From: Symbiodinium natans | Lineage: Eukaryota > Sar > Dinophyceae > Suessiales > Symbiodiniaceae | Direction of reading: 5' to 3' | NCBI GenBank assembly: GCA_905221605.1 | Contig: CAJNDS010002480.1 | Span: forward strand, 1-64,000 | Length of the DNA stretch: 64,000 bases | Shown here: positions 46,601 to 58,813 of the stretch, in pieces | Layout of the letters: the number at the start of each line of letters is the position of its first letter | Numbering within the stretch: the first letter of the stretch is position 1 | Made by a program: the position numbers and the translations under genes | Notes under the pieces: generated by a model | Database searches by the model: none | The model's input: only the letters and a program-made list of their open reading frames with translations | Told to the model about the DNA's origin: nothing

Positions 46601-47253
46601 GGTTTAGGTCTTTGGGGATTAGGGGTTCAGGCTTTGGAGTTGCACGTGTGCAGTCCCAAGTCACGTGATTACCACCCCCCCCCCACCCCCCCACCCCGAG
46701 CCCCAGAAATTTTGGTTACTCGCACGGCCTCTTAGAGGCGCCGTCTCCCAATTCTACAGCCAGTTCTCCAAACAAGTTGGTGCCTTTTCAGGCTCCTAGC
46801 CCCATACGGAGCCTCCACCATATTTGAGAGGACTTCACAAGGTTTCGGGTGTAGGGTTTAGGGTTGGCGATTGGGGACTTGGCGTCTTTCATAGCGTCCC
46901 ACAAGCCTACCCCCCAAAAGGGGGTACCCCCCAAATATCGACGGCCTTCAAAAGTAGTAGGGAAGATGTGGCTTGGGGCTTCTTGGGTTCAGGCAATGAC
47001 TCCCTCCATCCCTAAACGGAAGCTATCATCCCTGAAAATGCGCTCGGAGGCCCTCTGAACCCTAAACCCTAAACCCTAAACCCTGAACCCTAACCCTAAA
47101 CCCCAAACCCTAAACTCAAGCCATTAACCCTGTACATGCTCCGAGGCCGTTCAAAAACCAAACAGCCCATGACCTAAACCCTAAACCCTAAACCCTAAAC
47201 CCTAAACCCTAAACCCTAAACCCTAAACCCTAAAACCCGAGGAGACCACGAGC

Positions 47254-47286
47254 CTGCTTCCCTTCCGACACCGTCTTCGTGGTTGC
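47254..47286 (-). CDS. Candidate 33-nt exon (ATTKTVSEGKQ)
   Basis: Perfectly framed by TTCAG|G and CAG|GCTCG, phase 0, with CCCTAAA to the left and GGGTTTG-type repeat to the right. It lies 5' of the first placed MATH exon and could be an N-terminal exon of that gene, but eleven codons carry no homology signal. Confidence 0.4.
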
Positions 47287-47674
47287 CTGAATGCAGGGCT
47301 CTGGGGTTTGGGGTTTGGGGTTTGGGGTTTAGGGTTTAGGGTTTAGGGTTTAGGGTTTGGGGTTTAGGGTTTAGGGCTTAGGGTTGAGGCTCTGGGATTC
47401 TAAGCGTTTAGTGTTCTTTGAGGGCTCAGGGCTTGAGGTTTCCGGGTGGGTTAAGATGAGGCTTTGGGGGTCGAGGGGCAAGGCTGGGAAATGAACGGGT
47501 TCTACGTACCATAAACCCTACACCCTAAGCCCTAAACCCTGAACCTCCTAAACCCTAAGCCTGCGAACCTTCAGGACGCTCCGGTTATCAGCTTCAGGCG
47601 GGTTAAGATTTGGGGGTTTAGAGCCCGAAACCCCTTAGCCTAAGCCCGCTCTAATTAGGCGATAGGGTTCTTAA

Positions 47675-47698
47675 GCGGGGGGGGGGGGGGGGGGGGGG
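47675..47698. repeat. Poly-G tract
   Basis: About 24 G in a row, followed directly by TTTAGGG repeat, as also at 26942-26960. Confidence 0.95.
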
Positions 47699-48795
47699 TT
47701 TAGGGTTTAGGTTTAGGGTTTAGCGTTATAGGGTTTAGGGTTTAGGGCTTAGGGGTGCTTAAGGGAGGGGGGCTTCAAGGGGTGTGTGTAACCCAAGGTT
47801 CCGCAATACTCCCCACTACTCCCCAAGGCTCCCCAAGCTTTGTCTGAAGTTCCCTGGGTGCCTACCCCCCATGAGCCCCCCCCCTCCGTTAAGGACCCTA
47901 TCGCCATATTGAACCGTAAAGAAGGCCTCAAGCAGGGTTTAAGCCCGAAAAGCCTAAGGCTCAACCCGACACCCTAAAAACCCCGAACCCTGAATCCTAT
48001 ACCCTGTATAAATACCAAGCTCACTTCATGCTAAGGCCGTGGCGCAAGTAATGGCAAAGTTCGTAATCTCGAACTCACCAATGCATTCCTGCTTGAACCG
48101 GGTTCAGGGTTTAGGGTTTAGGCCCCCATGCGTTCTCTGAAAAACTTCGAAATTCCCAAAACCCTACAACCCTGAAACCACATCATCCCAAACCTAAACC
48201 CTAAAAGCCCTAAACCCCTAAAACCCCAAAACCCCTAAACACCTGAAACCCCCAAAACCGAAAATCCCAGAAAGCCCAAAACCTGAAATCTCAAGACCCC
48301 CCCCCCCCCCCCCCCCCCCCCACCCAAAAAAAAAACCTCAAAGCTCAAATCCTAAGAATCACAAGTCCCTAAAGGAACCCCAGTGTAACCGCCTGTAACA
48401 TAACCAGGGGCCAAAAACACTACCAATCTTAGTCCCCTTACAAATCTTGCCAAAATTGGGTTGGGGGGTTTAGGGTTTACATAGGGCCTAGAGTTTAGGG
48501 TTTGATCGCATCTTTTGAGAATATTACCCTTATTTCCCATAAAACCTAAACTACCCAAATACCGGGAAAGCCCCCCGCAGTCTGGAGATCGGGTTCATCT
48601 GTCTTTACGATTGATACAGCCTTACGGCCAACATGCCTAGCAAGTCGTGTGAGCTTGGTTTGCAGATAGGGCTCAGGGTTTTTTTTATCGTTTAGGGTTT
48701 TGGGATCCCTAAACCCTAGACCCTAAACCCTAAACCTTAAACCCTAAATCCTGTTAAGGGTTAAGGGTCTCAAAGCAGGAGCCCAGGTCCTCGGC

Positions 48796-51700
48796 CTAGG
48801 CTTTCACCAGAGCCAGCAGGCGCTTTGCCTTTGTCACAGGCTTGCCCAAGTCAACCTTGCCCAGCATAGCAGAGTACAAGAATCTCGTCTGGCGACTGAC
48901 ACCCTCTAAACCCTAAACCCTAACCCTAAACCCTAAACCCGAAACCCTAAACCCTAAACCCTAGTAGTTCAGCCCTTCACCTCCTCGTGAGGTGCCGAGG
49001 CCAAGAGCGGGCTGCCATTGCAGCACCATGAGGGTTTAGGGTTTAGGGTTTGGGGGTTAGGGTGTAGGGTTTAGGGCTTAGGGTCGGCATGCAACCACAC
49101 TGGCACCACCCGGCCAAGCCGGGCAGCATGCCCTGTGAAAACAGGATGGTTCGGCTGCAAAGTCCGGAACTTCTGCCAAAAGTGAGCATACAGTAAATTC
49201 CAAAAAGTTGGAACATCCGTCCAAAAAGGCTACTAAGGGGAATCCCAGCTCTAATCATCCTTAAACCATGTTCCAACTTTCTGGGGCTTACTTTAGTCGG
49301 TTCCGTCATGATGACAGAACAAAGTGTCCAATCGAGACTCAGCATCCAAACCTTTGACGAAGTCTCTCACCCCCAAAGTAGGGTGAAGATGATCCATTTT
49401 CTCATCCAATGTAGATGACCTCCATTTGGGCAGCCAAACCATACTCTTCCATGTATTAGAAAGTTTAGGGTTTCGGGTTGTAAGCTCATAATCCTAGAAG
49501 ATTCCTCCGAGCTACTATTTGCTTAAGAACCCCAAAAGAATCAAACATAATTATTCCTATATTACCCTTAATAAGGAAGAATATTCTTCGGGGTTCTTAA
49601 GCAATTAGTGGCTAGTTCATGCCTACACAGCCAGAAATCCGGATTTGACTACGGTGAGTTTTAGGATGCCTTTCGCAGTTCACCACCTTACGCACCTTGA
49701 GCATGATGACAAAGCCAGCCATGTTTAGGGGTTTAGGGTTTAGGGTTTAGGGCTTACTCCTTGGGGTCCTTTGTATAAGGGAATCCTATACTATTTGAGG
49801 GACAAAATTCGGGGAACCCCAGCCCTAAACCCTGAACCCTAAACCCTAAACCCGAAACCTAACCGTCCTTCACGCGCACGCCGGCGCGAGCTCGCACCGC
49901 CATGGGAAACAGGGCGCAGAAGGGCGACGAAGGATCGGTGGGAGGGGCTTTTGTTGCCCTAAACCCTAAACCCTAAACCCTGAACCCTAAACTCTAAACC
50001 CTAAGCCCCAAACCCTAGACCCTAAACCCGAGGGATTCCTGACCCCGGAAGCCTATGCTCGGACTAGAGTTGAGGGTTTAGTGCCTAAAGCTCAGGGCAA
50101 GGGCGCGCTACTGCGGATGAACAGATTTGGATTTAGGGTTTAGGGTTTAGAGTTTAGGGTTTAGGGTTTAGGAGCTGGAAGCGTTGTTAGAGCCAATACA
50201 TCCTAGCGTGTAGCTTGCAGAGGGACGAGGACTTGGAGATCGGGGAGGCTTATGGTGCTTTATCCCGAAACCCTAAACCCTAAACCCTAAACCTTAAACC
50301 CTAAACCCTAAACCCTAAACCCTAAACCCTAAACCCTAACTTTTCTCCGTGGGGGGGAGGGGGGGTTGGGGGGGTTGGGGGTGGGGGGGGGGAGCAGCTC
50401 TCTCAGGACCCTGTCCCCGAGCTCTCCGAGCCGAAGCTGTGCATGAAACTCTGAAAGTTATCTGCGCTGGCCCTAAACCCTAAACCCTAAACCCTAAACC
50501 CTAAACCCTAAACCCTAAACCCTAAACCCTAAACCCTAAACCCTAAACCCTAAACCCTGAACCCTGAACCCTGAACCCTGAACTAGAGCGAGCCACGGCT
50601 GCCGTTATGGCCCCTCCAATGCCCGGCCACCCCCCTACAACCGCCGACTATTTTACCCTGCCCTTCTCCGGCTAGCCTCGGGCGCCATATAGGGTTTCGA
50701 GGGTTTAGGGCTAGGGTTTAGGGTTTAGGGTTTGGGGTTTGGGGTGTGGGGTCTTTAGAGTTTCAGGGCTCTTCCCGGCGACATCTATGAAGCCTAGAGC
50801 TTGTACTTTGTGGCGGGATTGCTTGACATTAGGGCACTCTTCTCAGAGACACCGCTCAACTCAACATTAGAACCCCAAGCCAAATTCCTAAACCCCATTC
50901 CTCAGCGTAGGTGGGTTCAGGGTTCAGGGTCAGAGCTTCGGGTTAAGAGCTCATTATACAGGCGAGGGATTGCAGGGATTTAGGGTTTAGGGCTTAGGGT
51001 AAGGGGTTTAGGGCTTGGGGGAGCCCTGATCCACGTCCCTACATGGGGTTTAGGGTTTGGGGTTTAGGGTTGAGAGTTTGGGCTCGAGGGCCCCTTCTTG
51101 CCCCTCTAAGACGGACCACTTCGAGTAGCTCCATTCTGTAGACCAAAATGATAGTTTAGAGAAGTGGCCGTGCGATTCCACGGGTGGCAGTATGGTGTTA
51201 GGGCTTAATTCGGGTTTTGGGTTTTGGGAAAAGCCGAGGTCTTGTGAACCTTAAACCCTTCGTAAGCCCTCAAGCCACTCCCCCATCGTTGTCCCTGACT
51301 TAGGTCGTTTCTCAACTGCTCCAGGAGACCTTCTTAAGCCTATAGAAGCCTCTGGGACCTTAGGCGTATGAACGCCAGAATTAACATACCTAGCCTAAAC
51401 CCTAAACCCTAAACCCTAAACCCTAAACCCTAAACCCTAAACCCTAAACCCTAAACCCTAAACCCTAAACCCTACGCTGTTTTCACTTAATCCTAAACCC
51501 TAAACCCTAAACATTCAACCCTGAACCCCAACCACGCGAAGATGGATCCGGGCCTTCATCTCCTGGGAACTGTCGGCGGCCGTGGACGCAGGCGCGGCTG
51601 GTGCTTCCGCAGGCTTCTGGTCAGAAACCCTAAACCCTAAACCCTAAACCCTAAACCCTAAACCCTAAACCCTAAACCCTAAACCCTGAACCCTGAACCC

Positions 51701-52474
51701 TGAACCCTGAACCCTGAACCCTGAACCCTGAACCCTGAACCCTGAATCCTGAACCCTGAACCCTGAACCCTGAACCCCAAACTGAAACGAGTTCATAGGG
51801 TTTGGCTTCTATGGCTGCTGCATAAAAGCTTGCTAAGTTTGGCCCCCCCTTAAACCCTTTGAAAATTACTCATCAAGATAGAGTTCTCAGACCCAACACA
51901 GGAACTGAGAACATGTCCCATGGGCCTACCCAGGATAGGGTCGAGGGAGTTCAGCTTAAGGGCAAGGGTTTGTACAAGGGGTTAGGGTTTAGGGCTCAGG
52001 GTTTCGAGCGTAGTTAGGGCTCACGGCCTTTGACCCTGAACCCTAAACACTAAACTCTAAGGTTTAGCCTTTGACCCTGAACCCTAAACACTAAACCCTA
52101 AGGTTTAGAGTTTTAGAGGGCGTTAAAAAGGCCTAACTTATGAATCCCCACCACCCTCCCCTCTTTTGCAGGTCCCACTGCCAGGCTTGTCAGGGTTTCG
52201 GGGCTGAGGGCTTAACCTAACACCCTAAACCCCGAACCCTAAACCCTAAACCCGAGACCCCAAATCCCAAACCCTAGACCTCCAAGGTCCCACTGACCCC
52301 CCTTCGAAACCCGGACTTTCGGGCTCCAGGCTGCTCCTTCAAACCCTAACCCTAAAACCCTAAACCCTAAACCCTAAACCCTAAAGCCCAAACCTTGAAC
52401 CACAAACAAACCCTCAGCCACTTCGAGTCCGTGATGGCCTGGGGAGACTCACTTCCGTAGGTCTCCAAGAACTC
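48796..52474 (-). CDS. Exon cluster of an unidentified gene ending at 48796
   Basis: Islands in transcript order: 52474-52439 (EFLETYGSESPQ, acceptor AAAAG|G, donor CAG|GCC), 51616-51554 (KPAEAPAAPASTAADSSQEM then K, donor AAG|GCC), about 50450-50411 (SFMHSFGSES, acceptor CTTTCAG|A), about 49935-49868 (FCALFPMAVRARAGVRVK, GA donor), about 49018-48975 (ASAPHEEVK) and 48888-48796 (TRFLYSAMLGKVDLGK, then VTKAKRLLALVKA and TAG). The first two join in phase 0. The last is a convincing terminal exon with its stop. Joins in the middle are not settled, so more than one gene may be involved. No domain recognised. Confidence 0.45.
49189..49296. mobile_element. MITE-like family G copy
   Basis: Terminal inverted repeat AGTAAATTCCAAAAAGTTGGAA / TTCCAACTTTCTGGGGCTTACT. 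The second copy is at 36926-37040 with ends TAGAAGTCAAAAAGTTGGAA and TTCCAACTCTTTGGGGTTTACT. Confidence 0.85.
49511..49614. mobile_element. MITE-like family H, single copy
   Basis: About 104 bp with terminal inverted repeat TTGCTTAAGAACCCCAAAAGA / TCTTCGGGGTTCTTAAGCAA. No second copy noticed. Confidence 0.8.
49752..49822. mobile_element. Family F short repeat
   Basis: About 70-bp unit with TTGGGGTCCTTTGTATAAGGG and ACAAAATTCGGGGAACCCC. Related at 4160-4225, 28853-28922 and 34662-34722. Confidence 0.7.
50471..50583 (-). repeat. (CCCTAAA)n array passing into CCCTGAA
   Basis: The first twelve or so units are CCCTAAA; the last four are CCCTGAA, a block-wise variant switch. Confidence 0.96.
51628..51780 (-). 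repeat. Array switching from CCCTAAA to CCCTGAA
   Basis: Seven or eight CCCTAAA units are followed by about thirteen CCCTGAA units. The block of a single variant points to recent local amplification. Confidence 0.96.
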
Positions 52475-53116
52475 CTTTTGCCAGCACGAGAGTGAGATTT
52501 CGGGTTTCGGGGGTTTAGGGTTTAGGGTTGAGTGTTGAGAGGGGTTGGGTCTAGGGTTTATGGCTGGGGGGCTTAGGGTTTGAGGGCTGGGCTTGAGGGG
52601 CTGACTTGCACGGCGCGGGGCGGAGGGGCGGGGTGGGGGGGTTTGGGTTTTCGGGTTTAGCTTAAGGGTTTCAGGGACTTCGGATGTAGGGCTTAGGGTT
52701 CAGGGTTCAGCTTAAGGGTTGGGTTTACGGTTTACGATTTAGGGTTCAGGGTTTAAGGTTGAGGGGTTGCAGGGTTGAGGGTTTCAAGGTGCCAATCAGG
52801 ATTCGGAGGGGACTTAGGATTTCGGGTGGGGGCTTCGGGCTTGGGGTTTACTACCGTGCCAAGGTGCCGAGAAGGATTCAGAAGAGATTAGGTTTAGGGT
52901 CGAGGGTATAAGGGTTTAGGGTTGAGGGTAACCCAAACCCTAAACTGGAACCCTAAACCCCTACTAGGGTTTAGGGTATTTAGGGATCAAAACCTCTCAG
53001 TTATAGACTATTTCAGACTGGAAGTCCCATGTGCAACCTTGTTTAGGAAGCAGAAGGGTTTGGTGTCTTGGGCGCCCGGGTGCTAGTGGGATGTGAGCTC
53101 CAGAGGGGTTTAGGGT

Positions 53117-53395
53117 TTAGGGTTTTAGGGGCGCATGTCGCTGGGTTGGCCCAGCCACCCCGCCGAAAACATTCGAGAAAGTAGGAGCCGACAGCAGACC
53201 AGATCCGTCTAAACCAAAAGGCATGCCGGGCCTGCATGCTTTGGACCTGTAAATGACACCCCGGAGCACAGCCCCCGCAAGGCTCAAAGAAGACCAGCGA
53301 ATGTGCATGGCATCAGAGTATCGCAGTGAGGACATGATAGCTACCAGCAGAGAGCCGGCGAAAATCCTGGAAGAAGCCTCCACACCCGCATCCAA
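53117..53395 (-). pseudogene. Tyrosine-recombinase-like fragment
   Basis: The minus-strand frame contains SLRYSDAMHIRWSSLSLAG followed by GVIYRSKACRPGMPFGL, resembling the first catalytic Arg region (G-L-R-x-S-E/D) and the following beta strands of tyrosine recombinases as found in Crypton and DIRS elements. The H-x-x-R and Tyr motifs are missing. TTTAGGG lies on one side and CCCTAAA on the other, so the fragment is cut at both ends. Confidence 0.5.
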
Positions 53396-55261
53396 GACTC
53401 GAAAACCCTAAACCCTAAACCCTAACCCCTAATCCTGAACCCTACCCCTATGCTGAAACCCTCAGTGGTTAGAACTGGGATCCTCAGCCTCCATTGAGGA
53501 CAGGTTCGGGGTTGGGGGCTTAGGATTTAGGCTCTGGGGTGGGTGCGGTGTAGGGTTTAGGGTTTAGGGTTTAGGGTTTAGGGTTTAGAGTTTAGGGTTT
53601 AGGGTTTAGGGTTTAGGGTTTAGGGGTTAGGGGTTTAGGGTTTGGGGTTAGGGGTTTCGGGGTTTAGGGAGAACTCTCTGCACCCCTTGCAACCAGGCCT
53701 TGCTATAAAAGATGGGCGCGGGGGCCGGCATGGATGGGGGCGACCTCCAAGATGAGGAATTAGGGTTTAGGGTTTAGGGTTTAGGGGATAGGGTTTAGGG
53801 TTTAGGGTTTAGGGTTTTTCGGTTTAGGGTTTAGGGTTTTTTAGGGTTTAGGGTTTTGGGTTTTGGGTTTTTCGGTTTAGGGTTTTTAGGGTTTAGGGTT
53901 TAGGGTAAGAAGTGCCGGGCTTTGGGCTTCGACGGCTGATACGGGGGGTTTACGAAAGCAAGGAGCCCCTAATATAGTCCCCAACATGGCAAGATTCCTC
54001 TAAAAACAGGACCCCAATCAGGTACCCCCCTAATTTCGGAAACCTCCATACTGTTGTTTTCAGGTATACAGTATTTTTGGTCAACGGTTTGAAGAGAGTA
54101 GGTTCTAATGACATGATACAAATTTGGGGTTTTAGAGTTTAGGCTCGCGGCTAGGCGTGGTTCCCCCCCTAAACCCCAAACCCCTACCCCCTAAACCCTA
54201 AACCCTTTGTCTTCGAGTTCAAGCGGGACAAACGATGGTCTAGCGATTGGCCATGACCAGGGTGCTTATCATGCTTCTGCAGGTTGTGGTTTCGGGTTTC
54301 GGGTTCCAGGTTTAGGGTTATATAAGGGTTTAGGGTTTAAGGTTAAGGGTTTAGGGTTTAGGGTTTAGGGTTTAGGGTTTAGGGGTTGGGGCAGAGGAAG
54401 GTTGAAGCCTTGGAGTTGGGCTCAGGACGGGGCTTAGGGTTGAGGGGAGGACCATGCTCAAGCACCCAACCCGCATCCCTGTCTGCGCGAAACGCGCCAA
54501 AAGACAGCGGCTTGCCACCCTAAACCCTGAACCCTAAGTCCTAGACCCTAAACCCTAACCCTAAACCCTAACCCTAAACCCTAAACCCTAAACCCTGAAC
54601 CCTGAACCCTGAACCCTAAACCCTGAACCCTAAACCCTCCAGGCCTCAGGGACATGTTCCCCATGGCTGGCAGCCCACGGTGCGCCCGCGCTCCGCTGAG
54701 CCAAGCGACTCGTCGGCGCGGTTCGTTTGGGGTTTAGGGTTTGGGGTTTAGGGTTTAGGGTTTAGGGTTTAGGGTTTAGGGTTTGGGGTTTGGGGTTAAG
54801 GGTTTAGGGTTTAGGGTTTGAGGTTTCGGGTTTAGGGTTTGGGGTGTAGGGCTTACCAAGGGTTTGGGGTTTCGGGTTGTTAAGGGTTTAGGGATTCGAG
54901 TTTAGGGTATCGGTTTTAGGGTTTAGGGTTGAAGTCAGAACTGGACTTGAGGTGCGGTGGGGTTGAAGGATTTTGAGGGTTTGCGGGCTTTAGGATCTAG
55001 GGTTTAGAGTTTAGGATTACACACACTGAACCCTAAACCCACAACCTTATATTCAGGCTCCGGTCAGTCAGTTTTCCGGTCTAGGCATCTCGGCACCAGT
55101 GGAGAGTGCTGTAGTGGAGAGTGCTGTTGTTGACCCTGAGTTAGGGTTTAGGGTTTAAGGTTTAGGGTTTAGGGTTTAGGGTTTAAGGTTTAGGGTTTAG
55201 GGTGTTCCCTTCATTTTCGACAGGCTTTTGCTTGGGGACACAACTGCGAGCAGCCCGTGGC

Positions 55262-55350
55262 TCGGGTTTAGGGTTTAGGGTTTAGGGTTTAGGGTTTAGG
55301 GTTTAGGGTTTAGGGTTTAGGGTTTAGGGTTTAGGGTTTAGGGTTTAGGG
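55262..55350 (+). repeat. (TTTAGGG)n array
   Basis: About twelve perfect units. Confidence 0.96.
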
Positions 55351-55910
55351 TCTGCTGGAGCGCCATGACCATGATCAAAAATGTCTCAAACGAGCCAAGC
55401 AAGGGGGTGTAGGGTTTTCCGGCTTTAAGTTTTTTGCGTGGGTTCAACTATGTTGTAATTAGGCTGGGGGTTGCAGTTTTCGGAAATAAAACGCAAAGAC
55501 AAGATCGTCAAGCCTGACAGGTAGCAATGGACTCAAGATCGCTACCCTAAACCCTAAACCCTAAACCCTCAAACCAAGCTCAAGTGGACTCAAGATCGCT
55601 ACCCGAAACCCTCAACCCTAAACCCTAAACCCTAAACCCTAAACCCTAACAGAAAGCAGCTCATGCCCTTACTCTGCAAGGGTGTTCCTCTGAAGCTTCA
55701 GCAGAAGGGTCCAAATGCCTAGACCGCGACCACTCTTTCGTTTTAGTGGGAGGTTTACGGCTTGGGTTTTAGGGTCAAGAGGCTAACTCTAAAACCTTAA
55801 GGCCTGAATCCATAGTAAGTCCTAACCCTAAACCCTAAACCCTAAGCCCTAACCCCTAAACCCTAAACCCTAAACACTGCACCCAAATTCAGCTACTTCT
55901 CTTCCTTTCC

Positions 55911-55967
55911 CTCGCTGCGCAGCATCCTCCCCAAGAACTCGCGTCTCTCATCGGTACTTGCCGCCAT
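55911..55967 (-). CDS. Candidate exon starting MAASTDERREFLGRM
   Basis: Nineteen codons from an ATG (context AGTATGG) to GAG|GGAAAG. It might be a first exon, since it begins with Met and is followed by charged helix, or part of a longer exon because the frame is open upstream. Next islands downstream on the same strand read RSAGAPWAASHGEHVPE (54.7 kb) and PLSFGAFRADR (54.5 kb). Confidence 0.4.
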
Positions 55968-56382
55968 ACTCGCTCTTGCCTTGTTCAAACGGTTTAGGGT
56001 TTAGGGGCTAGGGGTTGGGGTTAAGGGGTATAAGGAGGTCCCCTGGAAGAAACCCTTAATCTTATTCCCCTATTTAACCCCTGAATAACACCTAGCTCCT
56101 AAATGACCCAGGTCCCTTATAAGGGTCCCTCCTTTAGTTCCTTGATAAGGGTCCATGCACCTATATAGCCACTATATACCATACACCTGAACCCTAAAGT
56201 TACTATATAGGAAGCCCTTTAAGGCCCGACCAGTATATCCTACATAGGTACATGGACATTTTCGGGAAAGGGCTTCGCCCTCTAAACCCACACCCCATAT
56301 AAACCCTGGTTTCCTGGCTTCAGCTTTTCTTTCATCACCCGGTGCTTTACGGCCAGCGTGGGAGCGGGTTGCGGGGACTTAC

Positions 56383-56416
56383 CTGCACGCCCGAAGTCCC
56401 CGCAGTACATGTTGAT
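56383..56416 (-). CDS. Candidate exon with a canonical GTAAGT donor
   Basis: Thirty-four nt between CTCAG|A and GCAG|GTAAGTCC, encoding INMYCGDFGRA. The donor matches the U1 consensus, which is rare in this window where GC donors dominate. Gene unknown. Confidence 0.35.
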
Positions 56417-56557
56417 CTGAGTTTAGGGTGCAGGGATGAGGGTCTACTTGTTATGGTCCAGAAACTTTAAACCCGACTTACACCCTACCTTTTAATCTGA
56501 GTTTAGGGTGTAGGGATAAGGGTCTAACTGTTATGGTCCAGAATGCCAAAATCCTAA

Positions 56558-56690
56558 ACCCTAAGCCCTAAACCCTAAACCTAAACCCTAAACCCTAAAC
56601 CCTAAACCCTAAACCCTAAACCCTAAACCCTAAACCCTAAACCCTAAACCCTAAACCCGAAACCCTACCCTAAACCCTAAAATGATGCGC
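56558..56690 (-). repeat. (CCCTAAA)n array
   Basis: About fifteen units with a CCTAAA slip and terminal CCCGAAA and CCCTA variants. Confidence 0.95.
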
Positions 56691-57203
56691 GAAACTCTAA
56701 ACCCTAAGCCTTGACCCCAAAAGTCTTGGACTTCAGGTGTGGTCTTGACTGGCGGTGGGTTTAGGGTTTAGGGTTTAGGGTTTAGGGTTTAGGGTTTAGG
56801 GTCTAGTTAACGGCTTGGGGTCAGGGCTCGTCCGCATCCTCTCACCCCCGAAAACCCTAAAGCCTAAGTCCTAAGCCCCTAGCCCTAAACCCTAAACCCT
56901 AAATCCTAAAACCTAAGTCCCCTGAGTTGCAGATCCACTTCTGACAAGCGACTCAAAGCCACCCTGCACCCCTTTAACCCCTACACCCTAAAACCCTAAA
57001 GCCCTCAACCCCTAAACCCTAAACCCCAAAAACTCAAACCAACGTAACGCACCCCGAAACCCTAAACCCTAAACCCTAAACCATAAACCGTAAACCCGAA
57101 ACCCTAAACGCCATACCCCAAACGCCGAACGCCGAACGCTGAAACCTAAACTCTAAACCCCAATCCTCAAACCCCAAACCCTAAACCCTAAAACCCTGAC
57201 CCT

Positions 57204-58777
57204 CTGGCCTTTCTTCGAGTCGGTACCCAGCTCGAAGTGCTTCGTACGCTTGATGGGCTTCATCCTCTTTGCCTGGCTTGGAGGTCTCACTAGGTCTGAC
57301 GGTTAGGGTTTCGGGTTTAGGGTTTAGGGTTTGGGGTTTAGGATTTAGGGTTTTAGGATTAAGGGTTTAGGGTTTAGAGTTTTAGGATTTAGGGTTTAAG
57401 GTTCAGGGTTCACAGGTTAGGCTTTGCAGGGTAGGCTTCATGGCACCAAGACCCGCGCAAGGCCCATCCTTCGTTTGCCTGTGAGAAAAGCCCTAAAGCC
57501 TAACCCTAAACCCTAAACCCTACACCCTAAGCCCTAAACCCTAAACCCTAAACGCTAAACCCTAAACCCTAAACCCTAAACCCCAAACCCTAAACCCTAA
57601 ACCCTAAACCCTAAACCCTAAACCCTAAACCCTAAACCCTAAACCCTAAACCCTAGAAGTGGGTACTTTGGGAGCCCCGGTTCGGCCCTCCTCCCCTGAA
57701 ACGTGCCTTGAGGCAGCCCCTATAGGGTTTAGGGTTTAGGGTTTAGGGTTTAGGGTTTAGGGTTTGGGGTTTAGGGTTTGGGGTTTAGGGTCAGGGTCCA
57801 TGTGCCTACACAGCGCTTAGGGCTTTTGGGTTTGGGGTTCAGGGTTTACACACCCCCTACTATGTGTGTAAGGGTACATGAACCCAAGTGGGGTAGACTT
57901 GGGGAAACTTTGGGGCCCAAGTATTGGGCCACTCAACTTAGCGAACTAAATACCCGCACCATGGCTTGTCTGAAAGGTTGCTTCTTGACAATGCGCGCTA
58001 CACCGTGGTTCTAGCTCCTTTGCAGACAAACAAAGGTGAACATTGCGGTTGTTTTCACATACTTGTCGTGAGACTTTGCCTTTCTGTGCTGGAACCGCCA
58101 AAAACAAAAGCAGAAGTCAAGGGCTCAGGGTTATATAAGGGCTTAGGGAACCTGAGCGCTGCACATCCTAACCCTAAACTCTGAGCCCAGGCCATGGGTC
58201 AGCCAAAGACACTCACCAATGACAGCAACATCAACCCTGCACCGAATATGCGCCAGATGTCCACAAAACAAGGACTGAGGCCACTTCTCAGGGTTTAGGG
58301 CTTTTTAGGGTTTAGGGTTTACGGTTTAGGGTTTAGGGTTTAGGGTTTCAGGGGCCCAGTAGGGTTTAGGGTTCATGGTGGGGTCTAGGGTGTAGAGTGC
58401 AGGCCAGAGCGCCTTGCATTTGGTGCACTCGAGCTTCAGCACGATCTTCTTGGTGGTCTTCGCCTGCAATGAGGCGCTTCTCTTTGTGGAAACCCTAAAC
58501 CCTAAACCCTAAACCCTAATCCTAAAGCCCTATACACCCTAAACAAAAGTCTGAAGCGTTCGGGATGCTACTTCTGGTGGTTCAGGGTGTAACAATACCT
58601 AAACCCCCGCCCTGAAATCCTCATACCCTAACAGAAATCAGACACGAGATGAGCATTCCGCGAATATGTACATATACACATAGGGACATATATGCATACA
58701 CATGCATATACACATGCATATACATATACACATACGCATACATATACACATACATATACATATGCATATGCATATAC

Positions 58778-58813
<36 letters not shown>

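Noticed and set aside
53700-53760. TATAAAAG at 53704 as a TATA box before a frame starting MGAGAGMDGGDLQDEE
   Set aside because: The motif lies directly against the ATG, with no room for a transcript start, and dinoflagellate genes rarely use a TATA box.
54930-54950. A short minus-strand exon reading VQF-stop as the end of eL42
   Set aside because: The bases before it do not give an acceptor in the needed phase, and candidate exons of other genes lie between; the match could be chance.
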